The position numbers were made by a program, and so were the translations under genes. From the NCBI GenBank assembly GCA_037833965.1, contig AP031355.1, forward strand, positions 23,213,501 to 23,277,500: a stretch of DNA of 64,000 nt. The letters are read 5' to 3'. Positions 33,230 through 47,268 of the stretch are shown here, one piece after another. A model generated the notes under the pieces. The model was not told the origin of the DNA and did no database searches. It was given only the letters and a program-made list of their open reading frames with translations. Within the stretch, counting starts at the first letter, position 1; each line of letters opens with the position of its first letter. The DNA is from Marchantia polymorpha subsp. ruderalis (taxonomy: Eukaryota > Streptophyta > Marchantiopsida > Marchantiales > Marchantiaceae).

Positions 33230-33782
33230 GGAACAAGAAATTATATTCGTCGGACGGCCGAAAGAAAAGTGGTCGATTCGAACGAATATTCGAAGGCCAG
33301 GACAGGACGGAAGAGGAACAGGGAGGGGACCGTTGGAAGGGAGCGAGGGGTACGAAGAGCGGGACACGGTCGGAATGTGCCTCGAAGAAGAAGGGGGGGA
33401 ATGCCGAAGTGGCACACCGTGTCGAGAGAGTGTTTGCTTGGCGGCGAAGTGTTGCGGACGAATCTTCGGCAAACAGTCCGGCCCACGTTTCCTTCCACCT
33501 TTGCCGATCGGTCGGGTCTGCCTCTCCCGTACTCGCTCGCCCGCTCGCGCGGCCATTCGTGGCTTCGCTTTCAAGTCTCTGCGTCGTCATCGCCCTCCCG
33601 AAGCAAAAGATCGTCGGCGTCGCTCCTTCTGCGGACTCATTTCGGCACCCATTGCGCAGTCGTCTCGAGAGTTCTTCGATTGATCATCGGATTTGTGCGG
33701 ATTGCTGAATTTTGACTCACACCTCCAGCGAGAGACGGGAGGGAGTTTGGAGCGGAGCTGTTGTCGGGCGAGTGCAGCGAGA
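33230..33782 (+). promoter_or_regulatory. GC-rich promoter and 5' leader of the PLAC8 gene
   Basis: About 550 bp of GC-rich sequence directly upstream of the PLAC8 start codon, between AT-rich flanks. It produces many long overlapping open frames on both strands (up to 148 codons on +, 128 on -), none resembling a known protein, which is typical of GC-rich non-coding DNA. Transcription start not determined. Confidence 0.45.
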
Positions 33783-34238
33783 ATGTCTCGAAGAGATGAT
33801 TCGTATCCACGATTAGTTAATCGCGAAGAGGAGGAGGAGGAAGGAGAATGGGTGGCGGATTTCTGTGGGTGTTTGGCGGATCCACCAATATGTCTGCTGA
33901 CGATGTTTTGCCCTTGCATAGGGGCGGGAATGGTCATCGAGAAGCTGGATGACGGAAGAACACACTGCTTGGCAGCTTCGCTGGTTTGGGCGGTTCTTCA
34001 AGGATTGACGTCTTGTGGGTGTCTGTACTCCTGCACATACAGAAGGAAGCTCAGGAACATGTACAATCTTCCCAGTCGGCCTTGTCCAGACAGTCTCACT
34101 CACCTCGTCTGCTTTCCATGCGCAATTTGCCAGGAGCTACGCGAGTTGAAGGCAAGAGAGACATCGTACTATGGCTTTGGAGAGGATATGAGGACCAGTG
34201 TGATGCCTCCTCGTCGTCAGATCATGGATTCGCGATGA
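33783..34238 (+). CDS. PLAC8 family Cys-rich protein (plant cadmium resistance / FW2.2-like)
   Basis: An unbroken 151-residue frame from an ATG with A at -3. The same frame is open for 30 more codons upstream, but the PLAC8 domain needs only this start. After a short N-terminus with a run of six Glu (15-20), the domain starts at WVADFCGCLADPPICLLTMFCPC (23-45). Cys37, Cys43 and Cys45 form the signature CxxxxxCPC of the family. A hydrophobic stretch follows (63-82, CLAASLVWAVLQGLTSCGC), then CTYRRKLRNMYNL. The second signature is CFPCAICQELREL (110-122). Length and motif order fit the family (about 140-190 residues). Members are plasma-membrane proteins implicated in Cd/Zn export, Ca influx or organ and cell-number control; which applies here is unknown. 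No intron is needed, whereas seed-plant relatives usually have introns. Confidence 0.88.
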   Translation: MSRRDDSYPRLVNREEEEEEGEWVADFCGCLADPPICLLTMFCPCIGAGMVIEKLDDGRTHCLAASLVWAVLQGLTSCGCLYSCTYRRKLRNMYNLPSRPCPDSLTHLVCFPCAICQELRELKARETSYYGFGEDMRTSVMPPRRQIMDSR

Positions 34239-37200
34239 TGTCAAGCTCGCGCCCCGTGCATTTGACGTCATCAGCTCCCCCGGCGCTGATGGTAACTCTC
34301 ATTCTCACTTTGTAATGATGTCCTCCGGGCCCTTTGGCCTCTCCTCGCAGGAGTTTGTTTTTCAGCTTCTCCATCACGAGCCCTTTCGAGAGTCGTTCTT
34401 CCCTGCACCAAAGGACGTTTCTGAGTCTAAGAAAACTTGTATATCTCGAGATGCGACGTAAGCTACATGAAAGTTCTGGATTTCTGGTGTTCCTGTCGTC
34501 AATCCGGCGTATCCTGACTCGATGGTCTGAGCCCAAGAATCTTCCGACGCACCACATATAACGCTTCATCGTCGGATATAAGAAATTGCAACTTTCGTTC
34601 TCGAGGTTCACTCTCCCAATAGCGGCAAGAAATTTTGTACGAATTGTTCTTGAATGTAAATATGCGTGGGAAAGTTAGAAAATCTCATTCTTGTAGTACA
34701 TAGGCATTATGTTGTGGTTATTATCCTGCTATCTGTTCAGGATACTACCCAGAAAAATATTACAGTAGTTTTCACCGTGGCGATCCCTCCCATGAATCTG
34801 CGGCGTAGGAGCAGAGTGAGTTGTTTTGTTGCCTTTCTTCCTCATAGCTGTACACAAAGAACTTAGGTCATCCTATCAGTCGACAGTATGTCCCTTGGGT
34901 TGGTAGGCGTAGTAAGCTAATATTTCTGCCATTTTAATTGCCGGACAAGAAGACTTGTTCGTCCTGTGTATGTAGTATAAATACTTTTATAATAGTATAG
35001 TTTGAAAACCCCTGTTTCGGGAAACTGATGGCTAACTCGCTAATCAGATTGAAATCTCAACCGGTGCAATCTCCTGTTTCATCCTTATGGACATCATTAG
35101 ATATTAGAGCTCCTGCTTCTAATATCACGGGAGGACCTCATAGGTATGTGAGCTTGTTCGGTTAGCACTCTCAAAAGTATGGTGTTGTAACACATCGTCG
35201 TCCATCGCCCCAAGCTCCTATTGTTCGACTCTTGCTTTGCTTTGCTTTGCTGCATTTAGCATCTAAATTATGCGGGAAGTTTGTGTTTATCCAAGGTGAG
35301 ATATCTTTTTAACAGTTACGTTAAGTCTTGATTTCGTAGTTCTCTTTTGGAGATATGCGAAGTTTAACATCATCATAGTTCATGCGTAAATCTTGGATGA
35401 TTATATTTGAAGAAGTTGTTGGGAGTGTGTACTAGGGATTATCTTTTGAACAGATGTCGTATAAAGGTTTTGTTAATATTTGGCGATAAGTTGTATCGGA
35501 CTGTCTCACTGACCACAAATAACTCGTTCATGTGTCTAGTGAACATTAATCAAATCAATATGACCTATGAATCTTTGATTCGACAGCTTTTGGTGGTTTT
35601 GAGTCTTCGTTTGTTGTTATTTCCTTGTCGGTAGACGTTGTCATTCAAATGGGGAAACGACGCAGTGACTTTCTACAGCAAGATACAAACCATTCACGAT
35701 GTCTTTGCAACTCAAAACATGTCAATGTCGTACATGATCAAGTCAGATGATCTCAAGTACATGAGTAGAGGCCTTTTCTTATGCTGAACACACAACAATA
35801 AATTAAGTCGAAGGGTTTATGGATAGCGCATACAGCTGTTTCCAAGTGATTTTTCGTTTTGAAAGTTATGTAAAATTTTCCTCTAGTTACAGCTTTTAGT
35901 GACAGCTTCATGCATGTTATATTCATGCTTCTTTTAGTTGTCTTAGATGGTGTGCTTCTATGTATACTAGGACAATCAACCACCGTGGTTATTCTGCACT
36001 GTTGTTAGAGATTAGGGAATGAGTATCTTATAGGGTGGACATTATTTAATGTCAAACAAAGATAGAGTTAGTTTGCGTGTTTTTATGTGTCAATGATGGT
36101 TTTTAACGTCGGCAACATGTCAGATGGAGTTTTGCTAACAATATAAGTTCTATCTATTGATTTGTCAAGCCTTATAATCAGTAAGCTTCCAATAGATTTC
36201 CGCCACCATCGGCGTCGTTTACGGGGTACATGGAGTCGCATGAATTCCTGATTCTGTTGAAGTGATTTGCGTAGAGGACAGTTACTGCGTGATCCTTGTA
36301 TATACGAATGCATCCAACCTGTATTTATCCAGCTGTAACTTCCACTTTCTCTAGGATGGTACCCGTCCTGTCGGTTAGTAGTATATCGAACATTACTTCA
36401 ATAGGTAGGTATGATAGAGGCCTTTTCCCTGTTGCATAAACTTCGAATCTCGCACCAATACAACTCTCAAGCCTTTTTCGTTCTTTGGTTTTTGGCTCGT
36501 AGTCTTTGGATCTGCCGACTGAGTCACTATGACCAACTGAGTACTTTATGCAGGAGTCACATTACAGGAAAGTACAAAATACACATCACAGTATGTCAAT
36601 ATGTGTTTCCTGAAGTGTAAAGCGTAAAGGAAAGTCATCAGTTGTACAATATATTTCGTAATATACAGATTTCTTGGCACCTGATGATGTGCTATATGTA
36701 CTGTTGAAGATTATCTCTGTTGAATTTGAGTTTCTGGTAGAAGTCAACTGGATAGATACGTGGTAAACTACACATGGAGGATACAAAGTGTCAGGTTGAC
36801 ACTGTTCCACGTACTGAAGTTCGCGATGTTGTTTCAATGTACTCGCAATGCTTTTACAATCGTGTTGACTCTCGAGGATAATGGTATGTTTTAGATTTTA
36901 TTTTATGTTTAGCCAAGAGTAAAATAACAGAATAAGGATTGCAAAGTATCTTGTACGCATCATTGTTAATTTTTATACATCTGTTTTGTGGAATGAGCAG
37001 GATTCTGTTCTAGTCAGTAGACATCGAGGATGTGCTAGTCCTATCCATGTTCATATACCTATCGCACCCTGAATAGTTCTCAAGTACTGCTACTCTAGAT
37101 GGGTATAGAAACACAGAGGTCTGTCTAGGATAACATGCAAGTTCTTGGAACCCTTGTTAGGCGCGTACGAATTGCCTTGTATTTAGAAATGTTATCTTTC

Positions 37201-39560
37201 CTATGCTTGCCGGTTTTCGTAAAACATAGTAGATACACGCTGGTACGCGTTCAAATGTATGTACACGACGAATTGTTCGAAATGACTTTTATGTCGTGCT
37301 TGCCTTGTAGTAATACATTCAAATACCATACTCACGTGGTCAGTTAGTTTCTACACTCTGTGCAATGACTAGGTTATTTTTTAATCTGTGTCGTTTTTAA
37401 CAGTGTGATATGTAAACAGGGAGTTTTGTTTGTAAGCTATTTCGATTTCACATTTTCTCTGTGTTGTGTGTAGTTCTCCACCTGTTGTCGACTATGTCGA
37501 TGACTATGTCGATGATTTTCCAGGGCTCGAAAGTGTGGAACTGTTAAATGTTACAGGTCATACTTATTAGAAAATGTATAAGCTAGACGTAGGAATACAA
37601 ATATCTCTAATTACCGAATCCGAAAGGAATAAGTAGCAGTATTGGTGTGCCACTTGTCCATTTGTAGGAAGTGCTAATATTCTACCCAGGGAGCAACTCG
37701 ACTTTGTGCCTTGAGCCATGCAAAGCGTTCTGCAGCTTGGACTTTGGCATTGATTAATCCGATGAATTAATCTAGAAGGTCCGTAACTTTTACTTTTACT
37801 AATAACATATATGGCAAACATATTCATGCAGTGATATCTAACAGGTTCCGTGAAGGAGATGTTAATAATAAATCAGCCATTTTCCAAACGAAAACTTTGT
37901 AGGAAAGGGCAGACCGACGTTTAGTGCTAATAAAAGTGCAGTGTACTTGTTTCAAGGTGCAGTAAATGTATGTTAATCTGCAAGGAATACTCAGGTCGTA
38001 CGATTTACCTCTTGAAGTCTGGAGACTTGATATAGAACCTATGTCTAGTCTACAATTTAGCGATAGTTATGATTTAATCAATTTCCTTATGTTTGTGAAG
38101 AGGAAAAGGTCTAGGCGGAAAAATGTTGATCATAGAATTAAAGGTGGGTGGAAAGTATGTACTAGTGTTGAAACTGTACAGATCACATCAGATAGAAATG
38201 ATATGATTTGTTATGATGAATCACATTTCACTGCCTGTATATGTTAAGTAGCTTATTTCTATCAAAAAACCCCGAAGGACGTTTGAAAGAGTTTTTCAGT
38301 CCCATGTATGCTAATCACTTATTAAAATAATAAGTGAAATACATAATAAATACATTGTGTATTTATTGTAGTACAGTCCATCTGGTGATAGAGATAAGTC
38401 GATTATGCATATAGTTTTTACAATAAAATATACTTTAAATTTACAAACCATGGAAGCAATAGAAGAGAACAAAAATAGACAAAAAGATTTTAGTTGGGAG
38501 TGTTTGTAAAGCGAACTATCCCAATTGAAAGTATAGAACGAAGTAGACGTGATACATTAACTGCAGTATTGCGATATTCATCAACGGAGAGGTTGGAGAA
38601 CATGGCATGTTCAGTTCTCAAGTTTAGGAGCGTGAAGTTTAAGATATAAGCTCCAAGTTCTGGAATGTAAAACTTCAACTATCATCTGATCATAACAAGT
38701 GAGTTTGTACCTCTTTTTCAATATTGTACTCCTTCGAGGGTTATACATTAGCTCTATGACACACACGGTCTTGCATCAACGTGTAGCAATAGTTTTGGTG
38801 GGACATCAAACTCTTCATGAACAGGATGCGTATATCTTTTTGGTTAGTATCGTCTTCAGTTGTCATAAGTCTCCATAAAATAATAGTGCAAAATACTCAA
38901 AGTAGTATGGTACATCTATTTCAAACTCCATACAGGCGGAAGTATATGGCTCCAATTACCACCGATGTACATCAGTATTTGAGTCAAATCCACGTTCTCT
39001 ACAACCGGCCGCAAATCTCACGACGACTTATCCTGTGGTACAATGTCTTCGATGCAAAGTGATGTTTGGTCAAATCTTGGTATTATATTGATTTGGACGG
39101 AAAAGAGATGAAACGGTTTCTACTTTGAAAAGGCTGGAAGTTGTACGAGGGGAACCTTATAATATTGCAAAATGGATGGTGAAAACTCCTCAAGAACACC
39201 TGGTAGAAACTGAAGGGGTAAAGCCCAAAATTCAGGAGGGGAATTCTTTACAAAAGAAATTCAAATAGTGCGTATATTACTATATCCTCAACGTTCGAAC
39301 TCGTGGCCTTCATTTACAGAGCCATCAACATTCCACACAATGGCTAGACGAACATGCGAAATTGCAAGTCGTCAGAAGCACAGGCGCACATGGGACAAGT
39401 TAAAGGATGCCCTTTAGGTATGTGAACCAAATCAACAACAAAACATGTGTACATCATTTTCTCGATGCTGATGTTAGTTTCAGTGCAAAATACTTGGACA
39501 CTATTGGTAATGAAAATATCTTTCTGACATTGAGATATTTCAATTTTGGGAACTAACTCC
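34239..39560. other. Intergenic, no gene seen
   Basis: Includes the PLAC8 3' UTR. Composition is average to AT-rich. Open frames stay under 95 codons and are unrecognised, for example 37966-38247 (+). There is a short tandem (GACTATGTCGAT) near 37490-37515. No transposon proteins were recognised. Confidence 0.5.
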
Positions 39561-40500
39561 ACTATTTACAATACAAATACACAAAAGCCCTTAAATTTTG
39601 AAAATAAAAGGCTCCATGTCGGAAGGAAGTGATAGAATATTTGTCCATGTAATCATAAGCTAAACCAAGGTGTCCGACTCGCAAGGCATGTGCTCTTGCA
39701 TGCGGGAAGAAAGAGTCTTGGCGTGAGGCTGAGGTGATGAACGGTGTCGAGTCTAATGGTAGAAGGCTCATAATGCGGCAAGAACCACGGTCTTCTTGTG
39801 ACGTCGAAGTCGAACCGGTTTGACCCCAAGCGCGCTCGAAAGTCATGAAAGTCTTGAGTTGAAGTGGTCGCGGCCCAATATCAAGCTGACACTCCATCTA
39901 TGCGTCGAAGTCCACACCTCAAGCTCACAGCCTGCCTGCGCGACGGAGTTCAACTCCGATCTTCATCTGAGTGCGTGCGTGCGTGCTTGACAGCAGAAGG
40001 TTGCGTCGAACAATACGCAACAGGGATGCAGGCACTCCTACACTTTCGAGAGAGTCGATTGATTCCGCAGCTAATTTTTCCTTAATGTCCATGCAGATGA
40101 GCTGAGCTGCCTTCATCGCCTGTGGCACCTTCAAGACCGTACGCTCCTTAAGTCCGGTGCATCTCAAAGGTTCGATTTGTCAACCAGCGTACGATTCGAG
40201 ATGCGAGACATGGAACCTCACGATGCACACACGTCCATTTCTCCCCACCCGAAGGAAGGGCCACACAATCAATTAGGACTATACCATCCTCACGGGTCCG
40301 AGTCCAGTCCCCATTTCTCCCTCGAGACTCGAGACTCGCTAGATCTGTGCTGTCACAGTCCTGCCTTTGAAGGTGTACGTAGCAAGATGAGTGAGTAGCA
40401 GTGGCCCAGGGGCTCTGATCGTGCTCGTGCATTTGATGTCGCAGAAGTGTAACAAGTAACACAAGCTTCTCACACGAGCACGAGCATGAACTGCAAGCAC
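39561..40500. other. GC-richer patch without recognised gene
   Basis: Overlapping open frames of 70-111 codons on both strands (39562-39897 -, 40148-40462 -, 40177-40398 +) match nothing I know. The overlap on both strands argues for composition rather than coding. Confidence 0.4.
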
Positions 40501-41540
40501 GCGATTCTGGGCTAGCGCTCTATAATTGGTGGAAGTGTACCATAATCTTTCGTGAGATGTCTCTAATCAAAGAACTGTAAGGAGACCAAGGGATGAATCA
40601 TGTATTGAATTTGACCACACATATGTGCATCACCTTAAGACCTAAAATTATAAGAACACAATCAGATCAAATGACTAATAAATTACATATGGTTTATATG
40701 TTACTTACTCCTTTCATAAAATTTGAAATTCCGCAATCTTCATGAGTATGTATTTATATGCACATCTGATCAGTTTTGATATCCTGGAAAAATTTAGACG
40801 CCCAAAACTAAAGCATAATATTACATTCAGTAAATAATTCCATACAAAAGGAAATTCTACGAACACTTTGAGAATGATTAACAACCAATTATTTTAATAT
40901 TCCTCAATCAATCTTTAAAAACATTGAACATTCAATCGAATTTATATTACTATTGATTGTAAATTTAGATTATTATATCCATTCAAATTTTAGTCTAATT
41001 CCAATTTTTATGTTGATACAACTTATAGGATTATTATGATCACGGATAATACATTCAACTCGAGTAAATTTACAGTTTTTTGGTTGCTAAACCACCTAAA
41101 TGTTAAAACATGCTAATAAAGAGTAAGATCATTTCGGAGTTAAATCAACACAAAATTTATTTTGAAGTTATTATTAAAACTAAGAAAATATTATAATGGT
41201 GATATGTGTCCCATTTCATGTTTAGATCTCAAAGATAATGCACATTTGTGTTATCAAATGTGATACATAAATTGCCATGAAAACATCAAAACCTGGAGAT
41301 CGACATAAACCAACACACGTGTATTCTAAATATCAAAATGTTCATAAGGACAATGTGCTAGCCACCATAACCTAAAAGACATCACACATTCAGTGGAGCA
41401 AAATGTACTTTCTGCTTCAGAAGTATCAAGCTTTTATACTTTGGGAGATTAAAAGATTTATGGGGATGCTTCTCGTGTAAACATACTACGATTGACGGTG
41501 CGAAATATCAATCATATATGTTCATGACACATGGCTGTCG
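40501..41540. other. AT-rich intergenic DNA
   Basis: No open frame above 60 codons and no repeat structure recognised. Confidence 0.55.
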
Positions 41541-41964
41541 TTTCAGAGCGCAGCCAGTCGGGCAAGGTTTGGCAACAAAGGGTAACGTTTGGCACAACTT
41601 GGAAGAAGCGTGTTGCCTTCGGTGATCGAGATTCGAAAGCCAAGCCAAGCCTAAGCCTGGAGATGGTGCTTCAGATGCTTGGCTCGTGGGTCAGGAGAGT
41701 GATCGGATGACCACGTGGCGAATTGCGTGGAAGTTGACGTGTCGACTGCAGTCGGCAACTCGAGCTGCAGCAAAGCAGAGAGGATGCCAGTGTCCGATGC
41801 TTTTGCTATGGAGCAATGAAGGAAGGAAAGGAAGGAAAGGAAGGAAACTCCGTCAAATCGCAACATCTTGCACTCTGTCATTATCACCTTCCAGGCTTCC
41901 ATTGTTTAGTCGGGCCAGTTTCACTGTTCACGTGCCCAAGTGTTCTGCTTCCCCCCTCTGCATG

Positions 41965-41985
41965 CAGCAGCAGCAGCAGCAGCAG
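41965..41985 (+). repeat. (CAG)7 trinucleotide repeat
   Basis: Seven perfect CAG units. They lie in open frames on the plus strand, giving Gln or Ala runs depending on frame, with no evidence that either is translated. Confidence 0.9.
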
Positions 41986-43007
41986 CGAGGGAGCGAGGAG
42001 GATTCATGTCCCGTCTCCTTTCCCCTTCAGATGTACGACGTACGTCATGTTGTCAACAGGCCTACACGTGCTCATCCGTTGCACGGAGGAGGACGGAAGC
42101 TCGCGCTCACTCCGTACCTGGTGACTTGACTCCGCACACAGTGTTGATTCTCGTTGGCATGTGTTGCTGCTAATCATGAAGGCAAGTTTGTGCTCGCTGA
42201 CTTGGAAGGCACTGTATATGTAAAGACTACTTTTACATGATATGTTGGAAAAGTGCAACAGTATACACGAGCTCGGTATTCATCCAGGCTTCATACTCCC
42301 GATCGTACTCGCTACAATCGTAGCCAGATTTACAGACAGCCTCTCGGGTAACGAGAAGATCATAATCGGTGACACGCTATCTCATTCCGAAATTACATTA
42401 CAGAGAGAGAAAGAGAGAAAGACAGAGAGAAAGAGACCGACCTTAAAAGTTTGTCCCGCGGAGGTAAACCTGGGTGGGCTTTTCTGCGCTTTAAGCCCTT
42501 TACGGAAGTTCAAGTTCAATTGCTGTCTTGTAATTTGACTGGCGTGGTGAAATTGAACGGAGAAACTACAACAGACCTGTACGACGCTGCGCTCTTTCGA
42601 GACGAACACCTTTGCTTGCCATGCCGATGTCGTTCCATGTTTATTGAACTCAATCGTTTACTGCTGCATTGTCAAAGTTGTGTTCCACGACTAGAGCCTA
42701 ATTGTAGCTTGCTTGCTTGCTTGTATTCGTTCTCCTAGTTTCGTTCAGAGCTGCCCTAGTCTACGACCTGCAGCCGAACGCTTGTCACCCGATGGCGATG
42801 GATAAGCTGTATATGAGGACAAGCACCCAGCCGCACCTCAATCTCGCGTATTCAAGTTCTGCCATATTTATGTCCTGGTTCCTTCGACAATATCTCAGCC
42901 AGCTGTGGTCGCTAAGCCTCACTGCAAATAATTCAGCAAATAATTCAGCGGTATGAGATTTAAACTGATCGTCTGAACCTTCAAACCGAGACAATCGCAC
43001 CCTATCC

Positions 43008-43032
43008 ATCTACCTGGCTACGCCAGGTAGAT
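43008..43032. repeat. Perfect hairpin ATCTACCTGGC-tac-GCCAGGTAGAT
   Basis: An 11-bp perfect inverted repeat with a 3-nt loop. There is no U-run after it and no gene next to it. Confidence 0.8.
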
Positions 43033-46000
43033 ATTCTAGCCATGATTTCCAAGATCGAGCTATTTTCAGAATGCCGATTGTGTTTCATTGGGAGAAGGTT
43101 GTGATGCATTGAGCCCCGCTCGCCCTGAGGTCGGAGGTCGGTACGATGATGTTATCCGACCGAGAAAAGCTTGTCATTTCGAACTTGGACCATTTAAATT
43201 TCGCAGTCACGTCCATCGAACCCGAGTGGCTCCTCGCCGAACGGATCCCATCAATGAAAGTAGCTATTGCGCTTCACTTTCCCTTTCGGTTCCCCGGCCG
43301 GAGTGTTGAAGTTGACTTGAATCTCCGACGAAGACAAAGTTCGCACACCACCTTCTTCTGCTTCCTCTTCTCATTCTCTGTCTCGTTGTGCCTATTACCA
43401 GATTAAAAACAAGTCATGCTCGTCGAAAGCGATCCTGCATCTGAAGTCTCGGCCATCCACAGAAGCAAGAATTCAGAATTTTGTCCTCCGGATGAGAGAG
43501 TCCAGAGCTTGAGGGCCCCAAACGTTCTGTACGAGGAAGAACGAAACCCACGCTGCCATGAGGTCATAGGTGGCGGACACAACCAGGACAAACTCATGAA
43601 TCCTTGGACCCGAGTAAATCATGACACGAACCAATTTACTGACCACACCTCCTCCGGGTTCGTGTTTCTTGACCCAGCGAGCGAGTATATCTGTACACTG
43701 AGACAACGATGCTTTGCCCTGATCTGCTCCTCCCTAATCAAGGGCGGTTGGAATGAGGTAAACTCAGAAGGGGGAGTTTGGATGATGATCGGGGGACTTT
43801 TTGAGACTGGGATGCGGAGGAGAACGAGTTGAAAAAACCAACTCCCCGTCTCCATTGCAGTATCCTTTTGAGTCAAATCGGTTGGTGTGCGAATTTTACA
43901 CAACCCTCGAGAACTAGTGCTTTTCCAAGTACGTCTCGGGTTCCCTAACTGCACAACCACCTTCAGTCTAACAACATTTTCTCGGACCTCGAGTCGCGGA
44001 GTTTGACACAATTCTAACGCGTATTGTCTCACTGATCAGGTTTGACTCAACCATCTCCATTAGAAGCACTTCCCTAAGTCAAACCGCATGTGTAGCAGGA
44101 GGAGCCTCTAGCACCCGGAAATCCAATTTGCGGCATAGGCAACTGTTGCATGCCCTGAGGATACCCTTGTGTCGTCAGATGCGGCTCATTACAACACAAA
44201 AAACGCTCTCATCATCTCGATCCGACCCACGGAGAATTGCAAAGGAGGACCCACAGGAGGAATCGGCCTTAGGTTTAGCTCAAGGACCCCATCCGAAAGA
44301 AAACTATGGCTACAAATTTGCTAGCACCTGGACCTGGACCTGCGTGAGGGAGGGAGGGAGGGCATCAAGTTCTGGTGAAGGAATTTGCTTTTTCAGTTGG
44401 AGGTGTCTCGTGTGTCACAAATCGGACATATGCCAGAAGGCATCACAGAGTTCTTCCGAGCCCATTGCTCATGGGGGGAGGAAAAGTTTGCGCGGCTAAC
44501 GAGGACTGCAGCTGGGATTTGCTGGTCACCACGGCGAGAGTAAAATGCGGCGGGGGCCAATCCCTGTTACGTCCCTTTATGTCTGCGACTTGGTTGCGCT
44601 CTCAACTCCAAGGCTGCCAGGAACAAATGTCTATCGCGTTGGCCCTTGTGTTGATCGTGACCAGTCCCAGCAGAAATGCAACAATCAGATCTACAATTAT
44701 GTGCGGGAGCATCCATGGAATTCATATCTATAGATGCTGTTTCATGCTCATGGTTCCGATTGTTCACAGTATTCTAAGGACGCCGCTCAAAAGGAGGTGG
44801 CCACCCAAATTGGAAACCAGTGAACAGCACGATCGTCTACAAAGGGAGCTCCACCATTCATGACTTCATTTCCATCACCACCTATTCTATTCTAGGCTCG
44901 ATTTATGGTCTCGACAAGAACTCAGTGAAACATGTCCTCTGGCCACTGCTCAACAGGATAGAAACGCTGGGGTTCGGTTGTTCGAGGCTGATGCATATCG
45001 AGAAATATGTCTTCTGGGTTCAGAAATGAGATATCAGTGGGAGTAGACCTGTAGAGAAGCTTTAGAAAAAGAGCCATAGAGGACAACATTGGTTCATAAA
45101 TCTGAAGAGGACAAAGAAGGGTTCAATGAAAGTCGTTAGATAGTACCAAATGAGGAAAATAACTAATTTAGAAGCCCACAACAAAAACGAGGGTACGACC
45201 AACAAGTGAAAGTCGACATCTACAGCCCAGGCCCAAGGAGCACCGAACAAAGTTTCCATCGTCGTAGCCATAAACAGTGCGGAATATATCATTGAACAAG
45301 AAAGTGGGGACAACAAAGAGCAGCTCCATCGAAATCTCATTCTCAGAAGTTTCAAGACAAAAATGTCACGCAACCCACAAACACCTGTGCCATGGTCAAT
45401 CCCCTGGAATACATAAAATACTCAGAGTCTTCTGTGTTGTTGGGACGATTCTTTTCTTTCAAGCACACCTCGCATCGCAAATTTCAAGGTGCTGCTGACT
45501 TGACTCTTCCAAATGCAAATCTTGCTGCTCAACTCATTATTCATGCCGATGTTCAGATCATGGGGTCCCAATTTCGCAAGCACAACACACCGACCATGTG
45601 AACAACAACCAGACGGAGGGAGGTAATCAGATATTTGTCCAAACATACTTCCAGTCCTCACGAGCTACTCTAAGGCTAATTGTCTTCCTACCGAAAGAGC
45701 CTGGAATCTGATTGCTGTGTAGCTTACACAATCAAATGGGACGTTTAATGTCCAGTGACATTCACTTGGAGACCTATCATCTTGTACACTCAAGACGAAA
45801 GTGACGAAAGGGCCCTGCAACGAGCCTATTCATAGTTCAGGCTGAAATTTTGCATGCTGCCCAAATGCTGCGACATCAAACGACCGAAGTACGTAGTGGC
45901 CTGAGTTGTGCATTTCCAGGTGAAGGTGACATGGGGCTTATTTGCAGCAGGTCTTCATTGAAAGTCACATATCATTATTTACACTCGTGTGAACAGTCTT

Positions 46001-46130
46001 TGTACTTTTATACACTTCTTCGTCACTTTTCCGAATATAAAAGTTTCGCATGGACGCAGATGTCATCCCAAAAGTGTCGAATGTATGCCGGCCACCAACC
46101 CCGAGATTTCGCTCACAGTTATTAACGAGA

Positions 46131-47233
46131 ACAACAATATTAATAAAAAAACTTTTTTAAAATAATGAACAAATCAATGATAATGGACACCTCAAAGTGA
46201 CTGCAAGTGGAAGAATAGACAAGGATCGAAAGACTTTACCATCGTCTCTCTAATTTTTTTCCTTTGTCTTTTTCGTGAATCTCCTTCTCACTTCTTACGG
46301 TGTCTAAAGAGCTCGAAGGCGGTAGAAGAGACGTTCTGCATAATTTTTTCTCCCGTTTGAAACGATGAGTTTGTCAGACACTTTTAGTGGAAATATTGGT
46401 TTGGTTCGACTGCAGTCATTACACCATAAAGAGGGTCCTGTATGCAGATACTAGATAATCAATTTTCTCTTTAGATCATTCTCAAGAAATAAGTTCTGAT
46501 ATAATATGATTATATGAAAGTGCATTCATGTTTTATATTTCCTTTTAGTTTTGATTGAGATATCATTATCAGCTAATTCTACGAGTCAGAAAAAGTTCTA
46601 TTAATTAACTAAATTTCGTGTACATAAATATCAGTGACTTACATATTCATCTGTTTTACAAGTGGTATAAAAGTGTCATGTGTGTCAATGATATATTCAT
46701 ATGTCAAAATTTTTGAAGGTTTAAGGTATTTCCCAGATATATGAAATATAAATATAAATATAAACTATCATTTTTCTGTAATCATAGTTCTCTATGATGC
46801 AATTGTCTTCCTTAAATGGAATAGAAACACATTGCACTTTTACCTTCTTTACATTAGTATTTTATCTTAGAAAATTATGAAAGAGTTTAGTTTTTGCCAT
46901 AACATACTTCACATCATTGAAATCCTTGTCATTATACAAAATGATGGACTATTTTATAAGCAAAAAGTCGCTATTCCGATTATTTGGTATTGAATTTCTA
47001 TTCATATAGTGTTTTACAACCTTCATATACACTTATTTAAATAATACAGATGTACTTAATTGACAATGAGTTGATTTATCTGTGTGCTTGATTGATTCAT
47101 CTCATATCTAATCGTGATTTTACTTTAGAGTCGGTGTGAGATAACATTCAGAGGTGTTCTCGTGACTCAAAGTACATTTAGAGCACAAAAGTATGACGTT
47201 TGCTACGGTGCGTGAGAGTGGATGTTTCATTTA

Positions 47234-47268
<35 letters not shown>

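Larger units (their letters stand above)
41541..46130. other. Intergenic of average composition, no gene that can be named
   Basis: Several open frames of 100-165 codons occur on both strands (41686-42129 +, 43416-43832 +, 43619-44032 -, 44375-44863 +). None shows a domain, signal peptide or repeat pattern I recognise, and they overlap frames of similar length on the other strand. Short repeats: GGAAAGGAA tract 41815-41850, CAG7 at 41965-41985 and a hairpin at 43008-43032. Confidence 0.4.

Noticed and set aside
33188-33715. Five overlapping open frames of 85-148 codons upstream of the PLAC8 gene
   Set aside because: All come from the GC-rich leader, mirror each other on both strands and have no recognisable domain.
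39344-39562. Minus frame with HIPKGHPLTCPMC, loosely like a gag-pre-integrase
   Set aside because: Too short and without the neighbouring protease or integrase motifs.
41686-42129. 147-codon frame with a Gln run from (CAG)7
   Set aside because: The other two frames of the same DNA are equally open (102 and 77 codons), and the run arises from the microsatellite.
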